NCBI RefSeq assembly: GCF_003544815.1
Contig: NZ_CP032100.1
Span: 2,480,001 to 2,544,000 of the forward strand
DNA length: 64,000 nucleotides
Direction of reading: 5' to 3'
Source of the DNA: Arcobacter suis CECT 7833
GTDB taxonomy: Bacteria > Campylobacterota > Campylobacteria > Campylobacterales > Arcobacteraceae
The notes under the pieces were generated by a model, which was not told the origin of the DNA, did not search any database, and saw only the letters and a program-made list of their open reading frames with translations. Shown here piece by piece: positions 1-9,682 of this stretch. A program made the translations under genes and the position numbers. Positions within the stretch are counted from its first letter, which is position 1; the number at the start of each line of letters is the position of its first letter.

Positions 1-1432
1 CTTCACTTTCAAGTTTTTTTACAAGTGATGCTTCTGTATAACGAGCAGGTGGTTTTGTAAAATTTTGTTCTGATTCTAAGTTTTCTAACTCTAAAATTGT
101 TCCAACTTCTACATTTGGTAAGATTTTTTCAGTACTATCAAGTGCAGCTTCTGGATTATCACTACCTTCTGTATATGCTTTCATAAATCCAGCAAAAATA
201 ATTCTTTGACCTTTTACTTGAAATTCAAACTCTTTATTTTTTCCTGCTTCAATTTTGTATGTTGTATTTGCAATTTTTGCAACTGCCATTTGAGTAGCTA
301 ATGTTCTTTTCCAAATTAAACTATAAAGTTTATATTGAATATTTTCAACATAAGATTTAATCATACTTGGTCTTAAAGCTAAATTTACAGGTCTTATTGC
401 TTCATGGGCTTCTTGTGCACCTTTTGCTTTTGATTTGTAAACTCTTGGTTTTGGAAGAGAATATTCTTTTCCATATTCTTCTTCAATTACTGCTTTTGCA
501 GCACTTGTAGCAACTGTTGAAAGGTTTAATGAGTCAGTTCTCATATAAGTAATCAAACCACCCGTATGACCTGGGATATTTCCTACATTTCCTTCATAAA
601 GTTGTTGAGCTACAATCATTGTTTGTTTTACTGAAAGTCCAAGTTTTCTACTTGCTTCTTGTTGCAGTGTTGAAGTTGTAAATGGAGCAGCTGGATTTCT
701 AGTGCTATCTTTTTCTTCAATATCTATAAGTTTGTAAATACCTTGGTTTAATGAAGCTTCAATTTTTAAAGCTTGTTCTTCATTTGAAACTTTTGATGTT
801 TTTCCGTCTATTTTTGCAAGTTCTGATTTTAATTCAGGATTCATAAAATCAGCTTTTACTCTCCAATACTCTTCTGGAATAAAAGCTCTTATTTCATTTT
901 CTCTGTCAACTATGATTCGAACAGCCACAGATTGAACTCGACCTGCGCTTAAACCATATCTTACTTTTTTCCACAAAAGTGGTGAAAGTTCATATCCAAC
1001 GGCTCTATCTAAAATACGTCTTGCTTGTTGAGCATCAACTAAATGTTGATCCACATCTCTTGGATGAGCAAGTGCTTCTAAAATTGCATCTTTTGTAATT
1101 TCATGAAATACAATTCTTTTTATAGGATTTTTTTCGATTTTTAGTGCAGGAATTAAGTGCCAAGCAATTGCTTCCCCTTCCCTATCCTCATCGGCCGCTA
1201 GGTAAATGGTTGTATCTTTATTTATATGTTTTCTTAAATCACTTATTACTTTTTTCTTATCTGTTGATACTAAATATTTTGGTTTAAAGTTATCATTTGG
1301 ATCAAACCCTAATTGAGATTTTGGTAAGTCTCTTACATGACCCATTGAGGCCATTACTGTATAATCACTACCTAAAAATTTCGATATTGTTTTCGCTTTT
1401 GCTGGGGACTCCACTATTACTAAATTCTTCAC
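1..1432 (-). CDS. topA: DNA topoisomerase I (partial, C-terminus outside window)
   Basis: Type IA topoisomerase that relaxes negative supercoils by cutting one strand through a tyrosyl-phosphate link. The visible 477 residues start with the Toprim domain (VIVESPAKAKTI; later AADEDREGEAIAWHL with the acidic metal ligands) and run through the core with the catalytic tyrosine in GGLITYMRTDSLNLS, encoded near 525-560. The reading frame leaves the window before the zinc-finger end. The start is GTG at 1430-1432; no ATG gives the conserved N-terminus. It lies 54 bases downstream of murB on the same strand and may be read from the same transcript. Confidence 0.97.
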   Translation of the reverse strand, partial: MKNLVIVESPAKAKTISKFLGSDYTVMASMGHVRDLPKSQLGFDPNDNFKPKYLVSTDKKKVISDLRKHINKDTTIYLAADEDREGEAIAWHLIPALKIEKNPIKRIVFHEITKDAILEALAHPRDVDQHLVDAQQARRILDRAVGYELSPLLWKKVRYGLSAGRVQSVAVRIIVDRENEIRAFIPEEYWRVKADFMNPELKSELAKIDGKTSKVSNEEQALKIEASLNQGIYKLIDIEEKDSTRNPAAPFTTSTLQQEASRKLGLSVKQTMIVAQQLYEGNVGNIPGHTGGLITYMRTDSLNLSTVATSAAKAVIEEEYGKEYSLPKPRVYKSKAKGAQEAHEAIRPVNLALRPSMIKSYVENIQYKLYSLIWKRTLATQMAVAKIANTTYKIEAGKNKEFEFQVKGQRIIFAGFMKAYTEGSDNPEAALDSTEKILPNVEVGTILELENLESEQNFTKPPARYTEASLVKKLESE

Positions 1433-1486
1433 TAAAAAACCTTACATTATTTTTAAAGCCTGCATTCTAACATAAATAAATTAATT

Positions 1487-2272
1487 TTACTTGTAAATAA
1501 TAATCTCTTCTTCTATATCTATACTAAACTCTTCTTTTATTTTTTTCTTTGCTTCTGCTATCAGATATATCGCATCTTCAAAAGTTCCATCACCATAATT
1601 TACTAAAAAATTTGCATGTTGTTCTGAAAAACTCATATCACCTTGTTTTATACCTTTAAAACCAATTGCTTCAATTAATCTTCCTGCAAAATCGCCTTTT
1701 GGATTTTTAAAACAAGACCCAGCACTTGGAACATGAGGTTGATTATCTCTCATTTTATTGAACTCTTTTAGCATCTCTTTAGAAAATCCATATTCAATAT
1801 TAAAAACAACTTCATAAACTATTGTTTCTATTTTTGTTTCTCTATATGAGAAAGTTACATCTTCTTTTTTTATATATCCATCTTTTGTTTTTATACTATT
1901 TATATAATTAAACATTTCCCAAGATTTAAGTCCCGCATTCATTTTTACTAAACCACCCAAATTTCCAGGTAATTTTGCTAAAAACTCTAAGTTCGCGATA
2001 TTATTATTTCTTGTGTATGTAAGAAGTTTACCTGAAGTTGTAGCACATCCAACATAAAGTAAATTTCCCTCTTGTTTTATATAATCAAAGGCTTCACCTA
2101 AAACTGCAAACTTTTTATTTGTATTTGGTGAAATTAATAAATTATTTGCTCGACCAATGATTTCATATTCACTATAATTGCCTATTTCATTTATTTCTAA
2201 AACTTCTAAAACAGGTCCTATTTTTATTGAAGAATATTTTTTAAAATCTATTGTTTTTATATTATTTAACAT
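1487..2272 (-). CDS. murB: UDP-N-acetylenolpyruvoylglucosamine reductase MurB
   Basis: NADPH- and FAD-dependent cytoplasmic enzyme that reduces UDP-GlcNAc-enolpyruvate to UDP-MurNAc in peptidoglycan synthesis. The FAD-binding part is visible (LEFLAKLPGNLGGLVKMNAG), followed by the C-terminal substrate domain with the catalytic serine in PSAGSCFKNP and the SEQHANFLVNYG block. At 261 residues it is the short form usual in Campylobacterota rather than the roughly 340-residue E. coli form. It starts only 3 bases after the stop of the mqnD-like gene, so the two are very probably co-transcribed. Confidence 0.95.
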   Translation of the reverse strand: MLNNIKTIDFKKYSSIKIGPVLEVLEINEIGNYSEYEIIGRANNLLISPNTNKKFAVLGEAFDYIKQEGNLLYVGCATTSGKLLTYTRNNNIANLEFLAKLPGNLGGLVKMNAGLKSWEMFNYINSIKTKDGYIKKEDVTFSYRETKIETIVYEVVFNIEYGFSKEMLKEFNKMRDNQPHVPSAGSCFKNPKGDFAGRLIEAIGFKGIKQGDMSFSEQHANFLVNYGDGTFEDAIYLIAEAKKKIKEEFSIDIEEEIIIYK

Positions 2273-2275
2273 AAA

Positions 2276-3139
2276 TTATTTTGCTCTTAACTCTTCATAT
2301 TCAGATGGAATTAAAAAATCTTGCGATTTTACAAGATTTTCATAAAAACCATTTTTGTATCCTAATTCATATAACTTATCTAAAGCTTTATACTGAATAT
2401 CACTCATTTTTACTGAATCATCATTTGCATATAAATCTAAATATTTATCTAAAGTTTCAGCATTTACTCTTATTAGTCCTTTTTCAAGAAGCATTTTTGA
2501 TAGAACTTTTCTATTTTTATTTGCAACATCAACAGCTTTTATTAAAGTATTTTCATAATCTATTGCATCATGAAGTGGAATTGAACGACGTAAACACATT
2601 CCACCAAGGGGAAGTGGTAAATCTGCGCCACTTAATTCAACCCAAATATCCCACATTTCCCTTTCAACTTCTAACTCTTGATTATATGTCAGAATTGATT
2701 CATGGATTAAAACACCTGCATCAACTGTTCCATTTAAAACAGCCTCTTCAATTTCTAAAAAATTCAAATAAGTAATTCTTGCATCTGGATAAGCGATTTT
2801 AAATAATAAAGCATTTGTTGTGAACTCTCCACTAAGAGCTACTTTAAAGTTTTTCTTTAAAACTGTCCCTTTTTTCTTTATCAGTTTTGGACCATATCCT
2901 TGGCCAAAAGAAACAGCTGTTTTTAATAGTGCATAATCATCTTTAACAAATGGGTATAAAGCAAAAGAGATTGCACAAATGTCATATTGACCTTTTAAAG
3001 TTGCTTGATTTAAACTCTCTATATCATCGGCTATATTTTCAAATTTAGCATCTTTAGCAGTTACCCAACCAAACTTAATGGCGTAATACATAAAAATATC
3101 ATCAGCATCTGGTGAATGAGCAACACTTATAGTTTTCAA
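2276..3139 (-). CDS. mqnD: MqnD-like menaquinone biosynthesis protein (futalosine pathway)
   Basis: The 287-residue protein has the fold signature of the MqnA/MqnD group, which resembles periplasmic solute-binding proteins but lacks a signal peptide. The N-terminus VAHSPDADDIFMYYAIKFGW matches the conserved MqnD entry strand, and the later GVLIHESILTY and LGGMCLRRSIP blocks fit 1,4-dihydroxy-6-naphthoate synthase, which cleaves cyclic de-hypoxanthine futalosine. Campylobacterota make menaquinone by this route. Its place between the nuo operon, whose product reduces menaquinone, and murB is consistent. MqnA-type or an unassigned relative remains possible. Confidence 0.75.
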   Translation of the reverse strand: MKTISVAHSPDADDIFMYYAIKFGWVTAKDAKFENIADDIESLNQATLKGQYDICAISFALYPFVKDDYALLKTAVSFGQGYGPKLIKKKGTVLKKNFKVALSGEFTTNALLFKIAYPDARITYLNFLEIEEAVLNGTVDAGVLIHESILTYNQELEVEREMWDIWVELSGADLPLPLGGMCLRRSIPLHDAIDYENTLIKAVDVANKNRKVLSKMLLEKGLIRVNAETLDKYLDLYANDDSVKMSDIQYKALDKLYELGYKNGFYENLVKSQDFLIPSEYEELRAK

Positions 3140-3199
3140 TTTTTTTCCTTCATTTTTTCTTGGTGGATTGTAACAAGTTATGGTTTATTTTATGGTTAT

Positions 3200-3254
3200 A
3201 TTGAATTTCAATTCAATAGGAATTCTAATCATTTTTAATTAATGATTAGAATTC
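3200..3254. repeat. Two adjacent inverted repeats after nuoN
   Basis: Between nuoN and the mqnD-like gene there are two perfect hairpins: arms 3200-3207 and 3210-3217 (8 bp, 2-base loop) and arms 3220-3233 and 3241-3254 (14 bp, 7-base loop). Read on the minus strand they follow the nuo operon stop immediately. Neither is followed by a clear T-run, so they may end or protect the nuo transcript rather than act as a textbook terminator. Confidence 0.5.
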
Positions 3255-3261
3255 TTATAAA

Positions 3262-4764
3262 TTAAAACCCTGAGTTTGATACAAGAGTAGAAATTATATT
3301 TAAAAGTGGGTCTATTAATAAAACAGAAATTATTATTAAAAAAACTGCAAATCCAACTATAGATTTTGTTGGTGTTGTAGCATTTTGCATAAAATTAGGA
3401 TTTGCTCCTTTTTCTACATCCCTTAAAAACATATATGAAATTGGTCTTAAATAATAATAAGCTGCAATTACAGAATTTAATACAATAATAATAGCTAAAG
3501 CAATATGCCCAGCATTAACAGCACTTGATATTAAATACATTTTCCCCCAAAATAAAGCAAAAGGAGGAAGCCCTGTTAGAGCAAATAAAAACATGGCTAA
3601 AATAGTTGCAGTAAATGGTGAGATTTGTGCAAGTCCTGAAAACTTATTAAAAGTATAAGGTGATTCATAATCTTTAAACTCTTTTCCTCTATTAAGCCAT
3701 AAGATACCAAAAGCACCAAAATTTGTAATTGTAAATAAAATCCAATATAAAAATAGTGCATTTGTTGATTGTTGTGTTCCAATTACAATTGCAGCCATTG
3801 CCATACCTGCATTTGATATAGATGAATATGCAAGCATTCTTTTAATATCTTTTTGCTGTAGTGCAATTAAGTTTGGTATAGTCATAGTTAAAATTACTGT
3901 AACATATAGTATTGTTTGAATTATAATATCATTAGCATGGATAAATATCTCAAAAAATCTTAAAGCAACTACAAATCCAGCCATTTTAGGAATAACCGAT
4001 ATAAATCCAGCCATCGCAGAAGTTGATCCTTGATAAACATCTGGAACCCAAACATGATATGGAAATAAAGATAATTTAAATCCAATTGCCGCAAACATAA
4101 ATACAAAACCAACTAATACTAAAACATAATTAGAGTAGTTTTCCCTTGATAAAAATCCATCTTGCGACAAAATTTGAGCCATTTGACCTAATTCTACAGT
4201 TCCTGTAATTGCGTAAAAAATCATTGAACCAAATACAAAAAATGCAGCTGCTAATGCACCCATTGTAAAATATTTAATAGCAGCTTCAATTGATACCATT
4301 CTATTATGCATTGCTATCATGGTATATAATGCAAGTGATGATGTTTCAAGTCCTACAAATATTAAAATTAAAGAGTCAGAACTAACCATAAATTGAAATC
4401 CTGCCACAGTAAATAAATAAAGTGCAAAATATTCAGCATATCTAAATTCTTGAAGTCTTAATTTTGATAGGCTTAATAAAATAAATAATATAGAACCTCC
4501 AATAATAATACATTGAGATAAAATTGAAATTCCATCAAGTAACATCAAATCAAATAAGCCTCTTGGCTCTCCATTAAATGCTAAAAGAGTAAATAAGTCA
4601 AAAATCAGAAATAAAACAACTAAAATTACATAAAGCGATTTATGTTTATTTTTGTTAAATATATCTGTTAATAAAATTCCTAAAGCTCCAATAATTGCTA
4701 TTGATACTGGTGCAATTGTTCCTAAATTTAAACTATCTAAACTTATGTTTATAGGCTCAAGCAT
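3262..4764 (-). CDS. nuoN: NADH-quinone oxidoreductase subunit N
   Basis: Antiporter-like membrane subunit of complex I, 500 residues with about 14 hydrophobic helices. The family core is clear: GLETSSLALYTMIA with the conserved glutamate, KYFTMGALAAA, KLSLFPYHVWVPDVYQG and KDIKRMLAYSSISNAG with the half-channel lysine. It probably contributes one of the proton pathways. The ATG at 4762-4764 shares bases with the stop of nuoM (TAATG), so translation is coupled. It is the last gene of the nuo operon. Confidence 0.97.
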   Translation of the reverse strand: MLEPINISLDSLNLGTIAPVSIAIIGALGILLTDIFNKNKHKSLYVILVVLFLIFDLFTLLAFNGEPRGLFDLMLLDGISILSQCIIIGGSILFILLSLSKLRLQEFRYAEYFALYLFTVAGFQFMVSSDSLILIFVGLETSSLALYTMIAMHNRMVSIEAAIKYFTMGALAAAFFVFGSMIFYAITGTVELGQMAQILSQDGFLSRENYSNYVLVLVGFVFMFAAIGFKLSLFPYHVWVPDVYQGSTSAMAGFISVIPKMAGFVVALRFFEIFIHANDIIIQTILYVTVILTMTIPNLIALQQKDIKRMLAYSSISNAGMAMAAIVIGTQQSTNALFLYWILFTITNFGAFGILWLNRGKEFKDYESPYTFNKFSGLAQISPFTATILAMFLFALTGLPPFALFWGKMYLISSAVNAGHIALAIIIVLNSVIAAYYYLRPISYMFLRDVEKGANPNFMQNATTPTKSIVGFAVFLIIISVLLIDPLLNIISTLVSNSGF

Positions 4765-6290
4765 TATTTAACCTCCCCAATAGAGTTTAAAGCTCTTAAT
4801 TTTTCTTTTGTATCTTCATTAACTGCTTTTATTTCCATTACTTTAGTAAGTTGAGTTACAGTTGTATTTAAAGGGTCTAATAATACTTTTGGATAAATTC
4901 CAAGAGCTATGATTAAAACTACTAATGATCCAAGAGCTACTACTTCTCTTCCAAAAATATCTTTCATACTTTTATTTTCTAGTTTTACTAATTTTCCAAA
5001 AAAAGTTCTTTTATACATGGCCAACATATAAACTGCACTTAAAACAATAGTTAATGCACCAAGGAATGTTAAAAATGGTGAGTATTTAAAGAATCCTAAT
5101 AATGATAAAAATTCACCAATAAATCCAATAGTTAAAGGTAATCCAATAGAAGCCATTAAAACAATTCCATAAACAAGGGCAAACACTGGCATATTATTAG
5201 CTAAACCACCAAACTCTTTTATCATTTTGGTTTTTCTTCTATCATATAACACTCCAACACACATAAAAAGTGCTCCTGAAACAATACCATGACCAATCAT
5301 TAAATAAACAGCACCAGAAATTCCCTCAACATTTAAAGCAAATACTCCAAGAGTGATAACTCCCATATGTGAAATTGATGAATATGCAACCATTTGTTTC
5401 ATATCTTCTTGGGCATAAGCAATCATTGCGGTATAAATAATCGCAATTAATCCTAAGGTTGCCATGAATCCCACAAAATAAACACTAGCATCGGGAAATA
5501 AAGGAAGTGAAAATCTAATAAATCCATAAGTTTCCATTTTTAATAAAACAGCTGCAAGAATAATAGAACCAATTGTTGGCGCTTGACCATGTGCTAAAGG
5601 CAACCATGTATGAAATGGAAACATTGGAACTTTTACAGCAAAAGCAATAAAGAATGCTATAAATAACCAAAGCTGTAAATCAAATGGAAGAATTATACTA
5701 TTCCAATCTAGGAAACTAAAACTCCAAACACCTGTTGCTTGATTAAAAATATATCCAAAATATAAAATTCCAATAAGCATTATTAAAGAACCTGTAAAGG
5801 TGTATAAAAAGTATTTAATTGCCGCATAAAATCTTTTTTCTGCTCCCCAAAATCCAACAACATAAAACATTGGAATAAGAGTAAATTCCCAAAATACATA
5901 AAATAAAATTAAATCTAAAGAAACAAAAACTCCAACCATTGTCATTTCTAAAAATAACATTGTGATAATCAAGTTCTTTACACCTTTTTTTTCTGTTAAA
6001 CCTATAACTGCAATCATTGTCATAAAAGTAATCATTACTATTAAAAATAAACTTACTCCATCAACTCCAACTAAATAATTAATTCCATAAGTACTTATAA
6101 GAGGAAGACTTTGAACAAACTGCATACCAGCAATACTTGGGTCAAAATAGTACCAAAGAAGTAATGATAAAACAAATTCAACTACAGTAACAACAACTCC
6201 AAATTGTCTCATAGAATCTTTATCTATTAAAAACCCAACAATCGCTGCTGCTGCAGGGAAAAATATCAACATTGATAAAATATGTTCCAT
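4764..6290 (-). CDS. nuoM: NADH-quinone oxidoreductase subunit M
   Basis: Second antiporter-like subunit of the complex I membrane arm, 508 residues. Family marks include FYVFWEFTLIPMFYVVGFWG with the conserved glutamate, KYFLYTFTGSLIML, VKVPMFPFHTWLPLAHGQAP and QEDMKQMVAYSSISHMG. It lies between nuoL and nuoN on the same strand, with 12 bases to nuoL and a stop/start overlap with nuoN. Length and motifs are normal for the family. Confidence 0.97.
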   Translation of the reverse strand: MEHILSMLIFFPAAAAIVGFLIDKDSMRQFGVVVTVVEFVLSLLLWYYFDPSIAGMQFVQSLPLISTYGINYLVGVDGVSLFLIVMITFMTMIAVIGLTEKKGVKNLIITMLFLEMTMVGVFVSLDLILFYVFWEFTLIPMFYVVGFWGAEKRFYAAIKYFLYTFTGSLIMLIGILYFGYIFNQATGVWSFSFLDWNSIILPFDLQLWLFIAFFIAFAVKVPMFPFHTWLPLAHGQAPTIGSIILAAVLLKMETYGFIRFSLPLFPDASVYFVGFMATLGLIAIIYTAMIAYAQEDMKQMVAYSSISHMGVITLGVFALNVEGISGAVYLMIGHGIVSGALFMCVGVLYDRRKTKMIKEFGGLANNMPVFALVYGIVLMASIGLPLTIGFIGEFLSLLGFFKYSPFLTFLGALTIVLSAVYMLAMYKRTFFGKLVKLENKSMKDIFGREVVALGSLVVLIIALGIYPKVLLDPLNTTVTQLTKVMEIKAVNEDTKEKLRALNSIGEVK

Positions 6291-6302
6291 TTACATAACC
6301 CC

Positions 6303-8162
6303 TTAAAGTACTGATAAAACTAAAGCAAAAATTAATCCGAAGATTAATCCAACTGCCATAAGTCTTAAAGATGATGATAAATTTCCAGATTGAATTGGTC
6401 TTGCTTTTACACCTAATTTATTAAAATAGTGAGCTAAACTATCAACTGTTGCATCAATTAATTTTATTTCAATTGTTTTCCACATCCAAACAGAAACTGC
6501 ATAATATGGTTTTGAAATAAATTTTTCATAAATTTTTGGAATAAAATATTGGTTAATTAACAATTTATAAATTGCTTTATCTTCCCAAGATTTACTAAAT
6601 CCACCTTTTTTGTATTTAAATACTGCAACTAAAATTCCGCCAATTGCAACAGCACTTGTTACAAGAATTAATATCCATGCTGTTGAATGATTAAGATTAG
6701 AAGCTTCCCATGTTGGTAGAGTTTTTGTTACAAACTCAACAAATGAGTGTTCAAACCAACCAGCAATAACAGCTAATACGGCAAGTGGAATCATTGCTGC
6801 GATTACAAAATTTTTAGCTTCATGTGGATGAAACTCTTCATTTGAATAATTTTGTGGTCCAAAGAAAATTTTCATTACAAGTCTAAATGAATAAAATGCT
6901 GTTAACCCAGCTGTTAGCCATAATATTGCCCATAAAACAACTGCATCAGCATTAAATGCGGCTTCTAAAATTTTATCTTTTGAAAAGAATCCAGCTAATG
7001 GGAAAATTCCAGCTAGTGCTAAAGATGCAATAGTCATAATAATTGAAGTTGCTTTCATTTTATTATGTAATGCTCCCATTTTTCTAATATCTAATTCATC
7101 ATCCATTGCATGCATAACATTTCCAGCACCTAAAAATAAAACTGATTTAAAAAATGCGTGAGCAGCTAAGTGAAAAAGTGCGACCCAATAAGCTCCAAGA
7201 CCAGCGGCAACAAACATATATCCAAGTTGTGACAATGTTGAATAAGCAATAATTCTTTTCATATCATTGTTTACTAATGCCATAGAAGCTGCAAAAATTG
7301 CTACAAATGCTCCAAGAGCAGCTATTGCATATCCAACTTCTGGAACTAATGTATAAAGTTCATTTACTCGTACAACTAAATAAACTCCTGCTGTTACCAT
7401 CGTTGCAGCATGAATTAATGCAGAAACTGGTGTTGGTCCTTCCATCGCATCAGCAAGCCAAGTATGAAGTGGGAATTGTGCTGATTTTCCCATTGCACCT
7501 AAAAATAATAAAGCAGCTATCCAAACTAAAGTGCTATTTTCTAAAGTAGAAATTTGAGCAAATACAATTTCATATTGTAAACTTCCAATATGCCAATAAA
7601 GTAAGAACATTCCAAGAAGTAAACCTAAATCTCCAACTCTATTCATAATAAATGCTTCATTTGCTGCCCAAGTTGCAGACTCTTTGTGATACCAAAAACC
7701 AATTAGCAACCAAGAACAAACTCCAACACCTTCCCATCCTATAAATAAAACAGCAAAATTATCAGCCATTACAAGAACTAACATTGAAAACACAAACGCA
7801 GATAAATATGAAAAATATCTGTTAAATCCCTTATCGTGTTCCATATAACCAATTGAATGAATATGTACCATTGTTGAAACAACTGTTACAACACTCATCA
7901 TTACAACACTAACTTCATCAACAATAAAACCAAAAGGAATATCTAAATTTCCAACTACAATCCAATCAAATAGATTTACATGTAATATTAAATCTGACGT
8001 GTAAACAAAATATAATAAATATAAAGATGCATACATAGAAACAGCTAACATAAAAGATGTAAATACCCCAGTAAATAAAGTCTTTTTTTGCATTGAAAAT
8101 AAAGCAGCAACTAAAGAACCTACTAGTGGGGCAAAAAGTGCAATATATATATATTTTTCCAT
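6303..8162 (-). CDS. nuoL: NADH-quinone oxidoreductase subunit L
   Basis: Distal antiporter-like subunit of complex I, 619 residues. The core shows NFAVLFIGWEGVGVCSWLLIGFW, GKSAQFPLHTWLADAMEGPTPVSALIHAATMVTAGVYLV and NDMKRIIAYSTLSQLG, all typical of NuoL. The C-terminal part from about residue 480 contains the long lateral helix that spans NuoM and NuoN, followed by a final membrane helix. It lies 2 bases after nuoK and starts with ATG. Length matches the family. Confidence 0.97.
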   Translation of the reverse strand: MEKYIYIALFAPLVGSLVAALFSMQKKTLFTGVFTSFMLAVSMYASLYLLYFVYTSDLILHVNLFDWIVVGNLDIPFGFIVDEVSVVMMSVVTVVSTMVHIHSIGYMEHDKGFNRYFSYLSAFVFSMLVLVMADNFAVLFIGWEGVGVCSWLLIGFWYHKESATWAANEAFIMNRVGDLGLLLGMFLLYWHIGSLQYEIVFAQISTLENSTLVWIAALLFLGAMGKSAQFPLHTWLADAMEGPTPVSALIHAATMVTAGVYLVVRVNELYTLVPEVGYAIAALGAFVAIFAASMALVNNDMKRIIAYSTLSQLGYMFVAAGLGAYWVALFHLAAHAFFKSVLFLGAGNVMHAMDDELDIRKMGALHNKMKATSIIMTIASLALAGIFPLAGFFSKDKILEAAFNADAVVLWAILWLTAGLTAFYSFRLVMKIFFGPQNYSNEEFHPHEAKNFVIAAMIPLAVLAVIAGWFEHSFVEFVTKTLPTWEASNLNHSTAWILILVTSAVAIGGILVAVFKYKKGGFSKSWEDKAIYKLLINQYFIPKIYEKFISKPYYAVSVWMWKTIEIKLIDATVDSLAHYFNKLGVKARPIQSGNLSSSLRLMAVGLIFGLIFALVLSVL

Positions 8163-8164
8163 AC

Positions 8165-8464
8165 TTACCCTTTCATCCTAGCTATATCATCCAAATTAAT
8201 AGAACCTGTTCTTTTGTACCATAAAATAAGTAATCCAAGCCCAATTGCAACTTCACTTGCGGCAACAGCAATAATAAAAAATGCAAACATTTGTCCAGTT
8301 AGATCTCCATGAAATTTTGAGATAGCTGCAAATCCAATATTTACAGCATTTAACATGATTTCTGTTGAAAAAAACAACATTAATACATTCTTTCTTCTAA
8401 TCGCACCTATTAAACCAATACAAAACAGGATTGTTGAAAGTATTAAATAAGCATTAAGAGTCAT
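8165..8464 (-). CDS. nuoK: NADH-quinone oxidoreductase subunit K
   Basis: Small three-helix membrane subunit of complex I, 99 residues. Helix 2 carries the conserved glutamate in FFSTEIMLNAVNIGF and helix 3 the second one in AVAASEVAIGLGLLIL; both take part in the charged axis of the membrane arm. Its ATG at 8462-8464 overlaps the end of nuoJ, so the two are translationally coupled. Confidence 0.97.
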   Translation of the reverse strand: MTLNAYLILSTILFCIGLIGAIRRKNVLMLFFSTEIMLNAVNIGFAAISKFHGDLTGQMFAFFIIAVAASEVAIGLGLLILWYKRTGSINLDDIARMKG

Positions 8465-9042
8465 TTAACATCCTTTGAAGATGCTTCATCAAGTCTAATT
8501 TTTTCATCTATTTCTTCTTCTTTCATTTCTGAATATGATTCATTCATTTTTTTCCCTGCAAGTACAATTCCACCAACCATTGCAACAAGAAGCATAATAG
8601 CAGCTAGTTCAAATGCAATTAAATATTTTGTAAAGAGTATAAGTCCAACATCAGCAGAGTTTCCGTATTCAGGATGAATTGGATATTCAGCTTCAATATT
8701 TTGTCCAATAATTGGAGCAATTAAAACTATAACTACAATTAAAGCAATCATTCCAGAAAGTAAAAATACTAATCTTGGGTTTTTTATTTTCTCTTTTACT
8801 TCTGATAATGAGTCAAAAAACATCATTCCAAAAGCATATAAAGCCATAACTGCACCTGTGTAAACCACAATTTGAACGGCTCCAAGGAAATCAGCATTTA
8901 ATAAAAAGAAAAATGCTGAGATAAAAATCATTCCAGCAGCAAGTGAACTTAATGCATATAAAGCATTATTTGTTAAAACTGTAATACTAAACATACTAAT
9001 AGTTAATACTGAAAATATTATAAAAGCTATAACTTCAAACAT
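8461..9042 (-). CDS. nuoJ: NADH-quinone oxidoreductase subunit J
   Basis: Membrane subunit of complex I, 193 residues with five hydrophobic helices. The conserved helix 3 is visible as DFLGAVQIVVYTGAVMALYAFGMMFF, the segment that changes between alpha and pi helix in solved structures. The last 25 residues form a charged cytoplasmic tail (MKEEEIDEKIRLDEASSKD). It overlaps nuoK by 4 bases and follows nuoI by 11 bases. Confidence 0.95.
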   Translation of the reverse strand: MFEVIAFIIFSVLTISMFSITVLTNNALYALSSLAAGMIFISAFFFLLNADFLGAVQIVVYTGAVMALYAFGMMFFDSLSEVKEKIKNPRLVFLLSGMIALIVVIVLIAPIIGQNIEAEYPIHPEYGNSADVGLILFTKYLIAFELAAIMLLVAMVGGIVLAGKKMNESYSEMKEEEIDEKIRLDEASSKDVK

Positions 9043-9053
9043 CTAGACTCCTC

Positions 9054-9674
9054 TTAGTATGATAATGGTGTTTTTTTAATTTTTTTGTCTGCATCTGGTG
9101 ACACCGAACCATATCCATCAAATTCAAGTTGTACACCTAACCCATTTGCTGATGTTAAAATATCTTCTTTTAGTGAAAAATGTGCTCTTTGTTCACTTGA
9201 ATTTTCATATCTTCCACCATGAACGATTGCAAGTTCAGGACAAACTTCTGCACAATATCCACAGAAAATACATCTTCCCATATTTATCGTATATTGCATC
9301 ACTTCTTTTCTTGAATTTTCATCAATTCTTGTTTCCATTCTAATACAATTTGATATACAAATCTTTTCACAAAGTCCACAACCAATACATCTCTCTTCTC
9401 CTGACTCTAAAAGTCTTAGAAGTTTATGTACTGCTCTATATCTTGGACCAATAGGAAGTTTTTCTTTTGGGTATTGAACTGTTGCCATTTCACCTTTGAA
9501 TAAAGCTCTATACATTATTCCAAAAGTGATTTTCATACCAACAAAAAGTTCCCCTTTTATTGACCTAGCTAAAACTTGTTTGAACATATCCCAAGAAGTT
9601 TTAGGGTAATCATCTTCTTGAACTGTTACATATCCATCTGATACATTTCTATTTTTAAAATCTTTTAGTTCCAT
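9054..9674 (-). CDS. nuoI: NADH-quinone oxidoreductase subunit I (two [4Fe-4S] clusters)
   Basis: Ferredoxin-like peripheral subunit carrying clusters N6a and N6b. Both motifs are intact: CIGCGLCEKICISNCI and CIFCGYCAEVCPELAI. The start is ATG at 9672-9674 (MELKDFKNRN), preceded by an AGGAG ribosome binding site; the open frame continues 28 codons upstream into nuoH, but that extension is not family sequence. The protein is then 206 residues, close to the Campylobacter length. The C-terminal 50 residues after the second cluster are typical of this phylum. Confidence 0.95.
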   Translation of the reverse strand: MELKDFKNRNVSDGYVTVQEDDYPKTSWDMFKQVLARSIKGELFVGMKITFGIMYRALFKGEMATVQYPKEKLPIGPRYRAVHKLLRLLESGEERCIGCGLCEKICISNCIRMETRIDENSRKEVMQYTINMGRCIFCGYCAEVCPELAIVHGGRYENSSEQRAHFSLKEDILTSANGLGVQLEFDGYGSVSPDADKKIKKTPLSY

Positions 9675-9682
9675 CTTAACTC

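Noticed and set aside
2281-2775. Long plus-strand open frame opposite the mqnD-like gene
   Set aside because: It is antisense to a well-supported gene and its translation is low-complexity Leu/His/Phe, as expected from reversed A/T-rich coding sequence.
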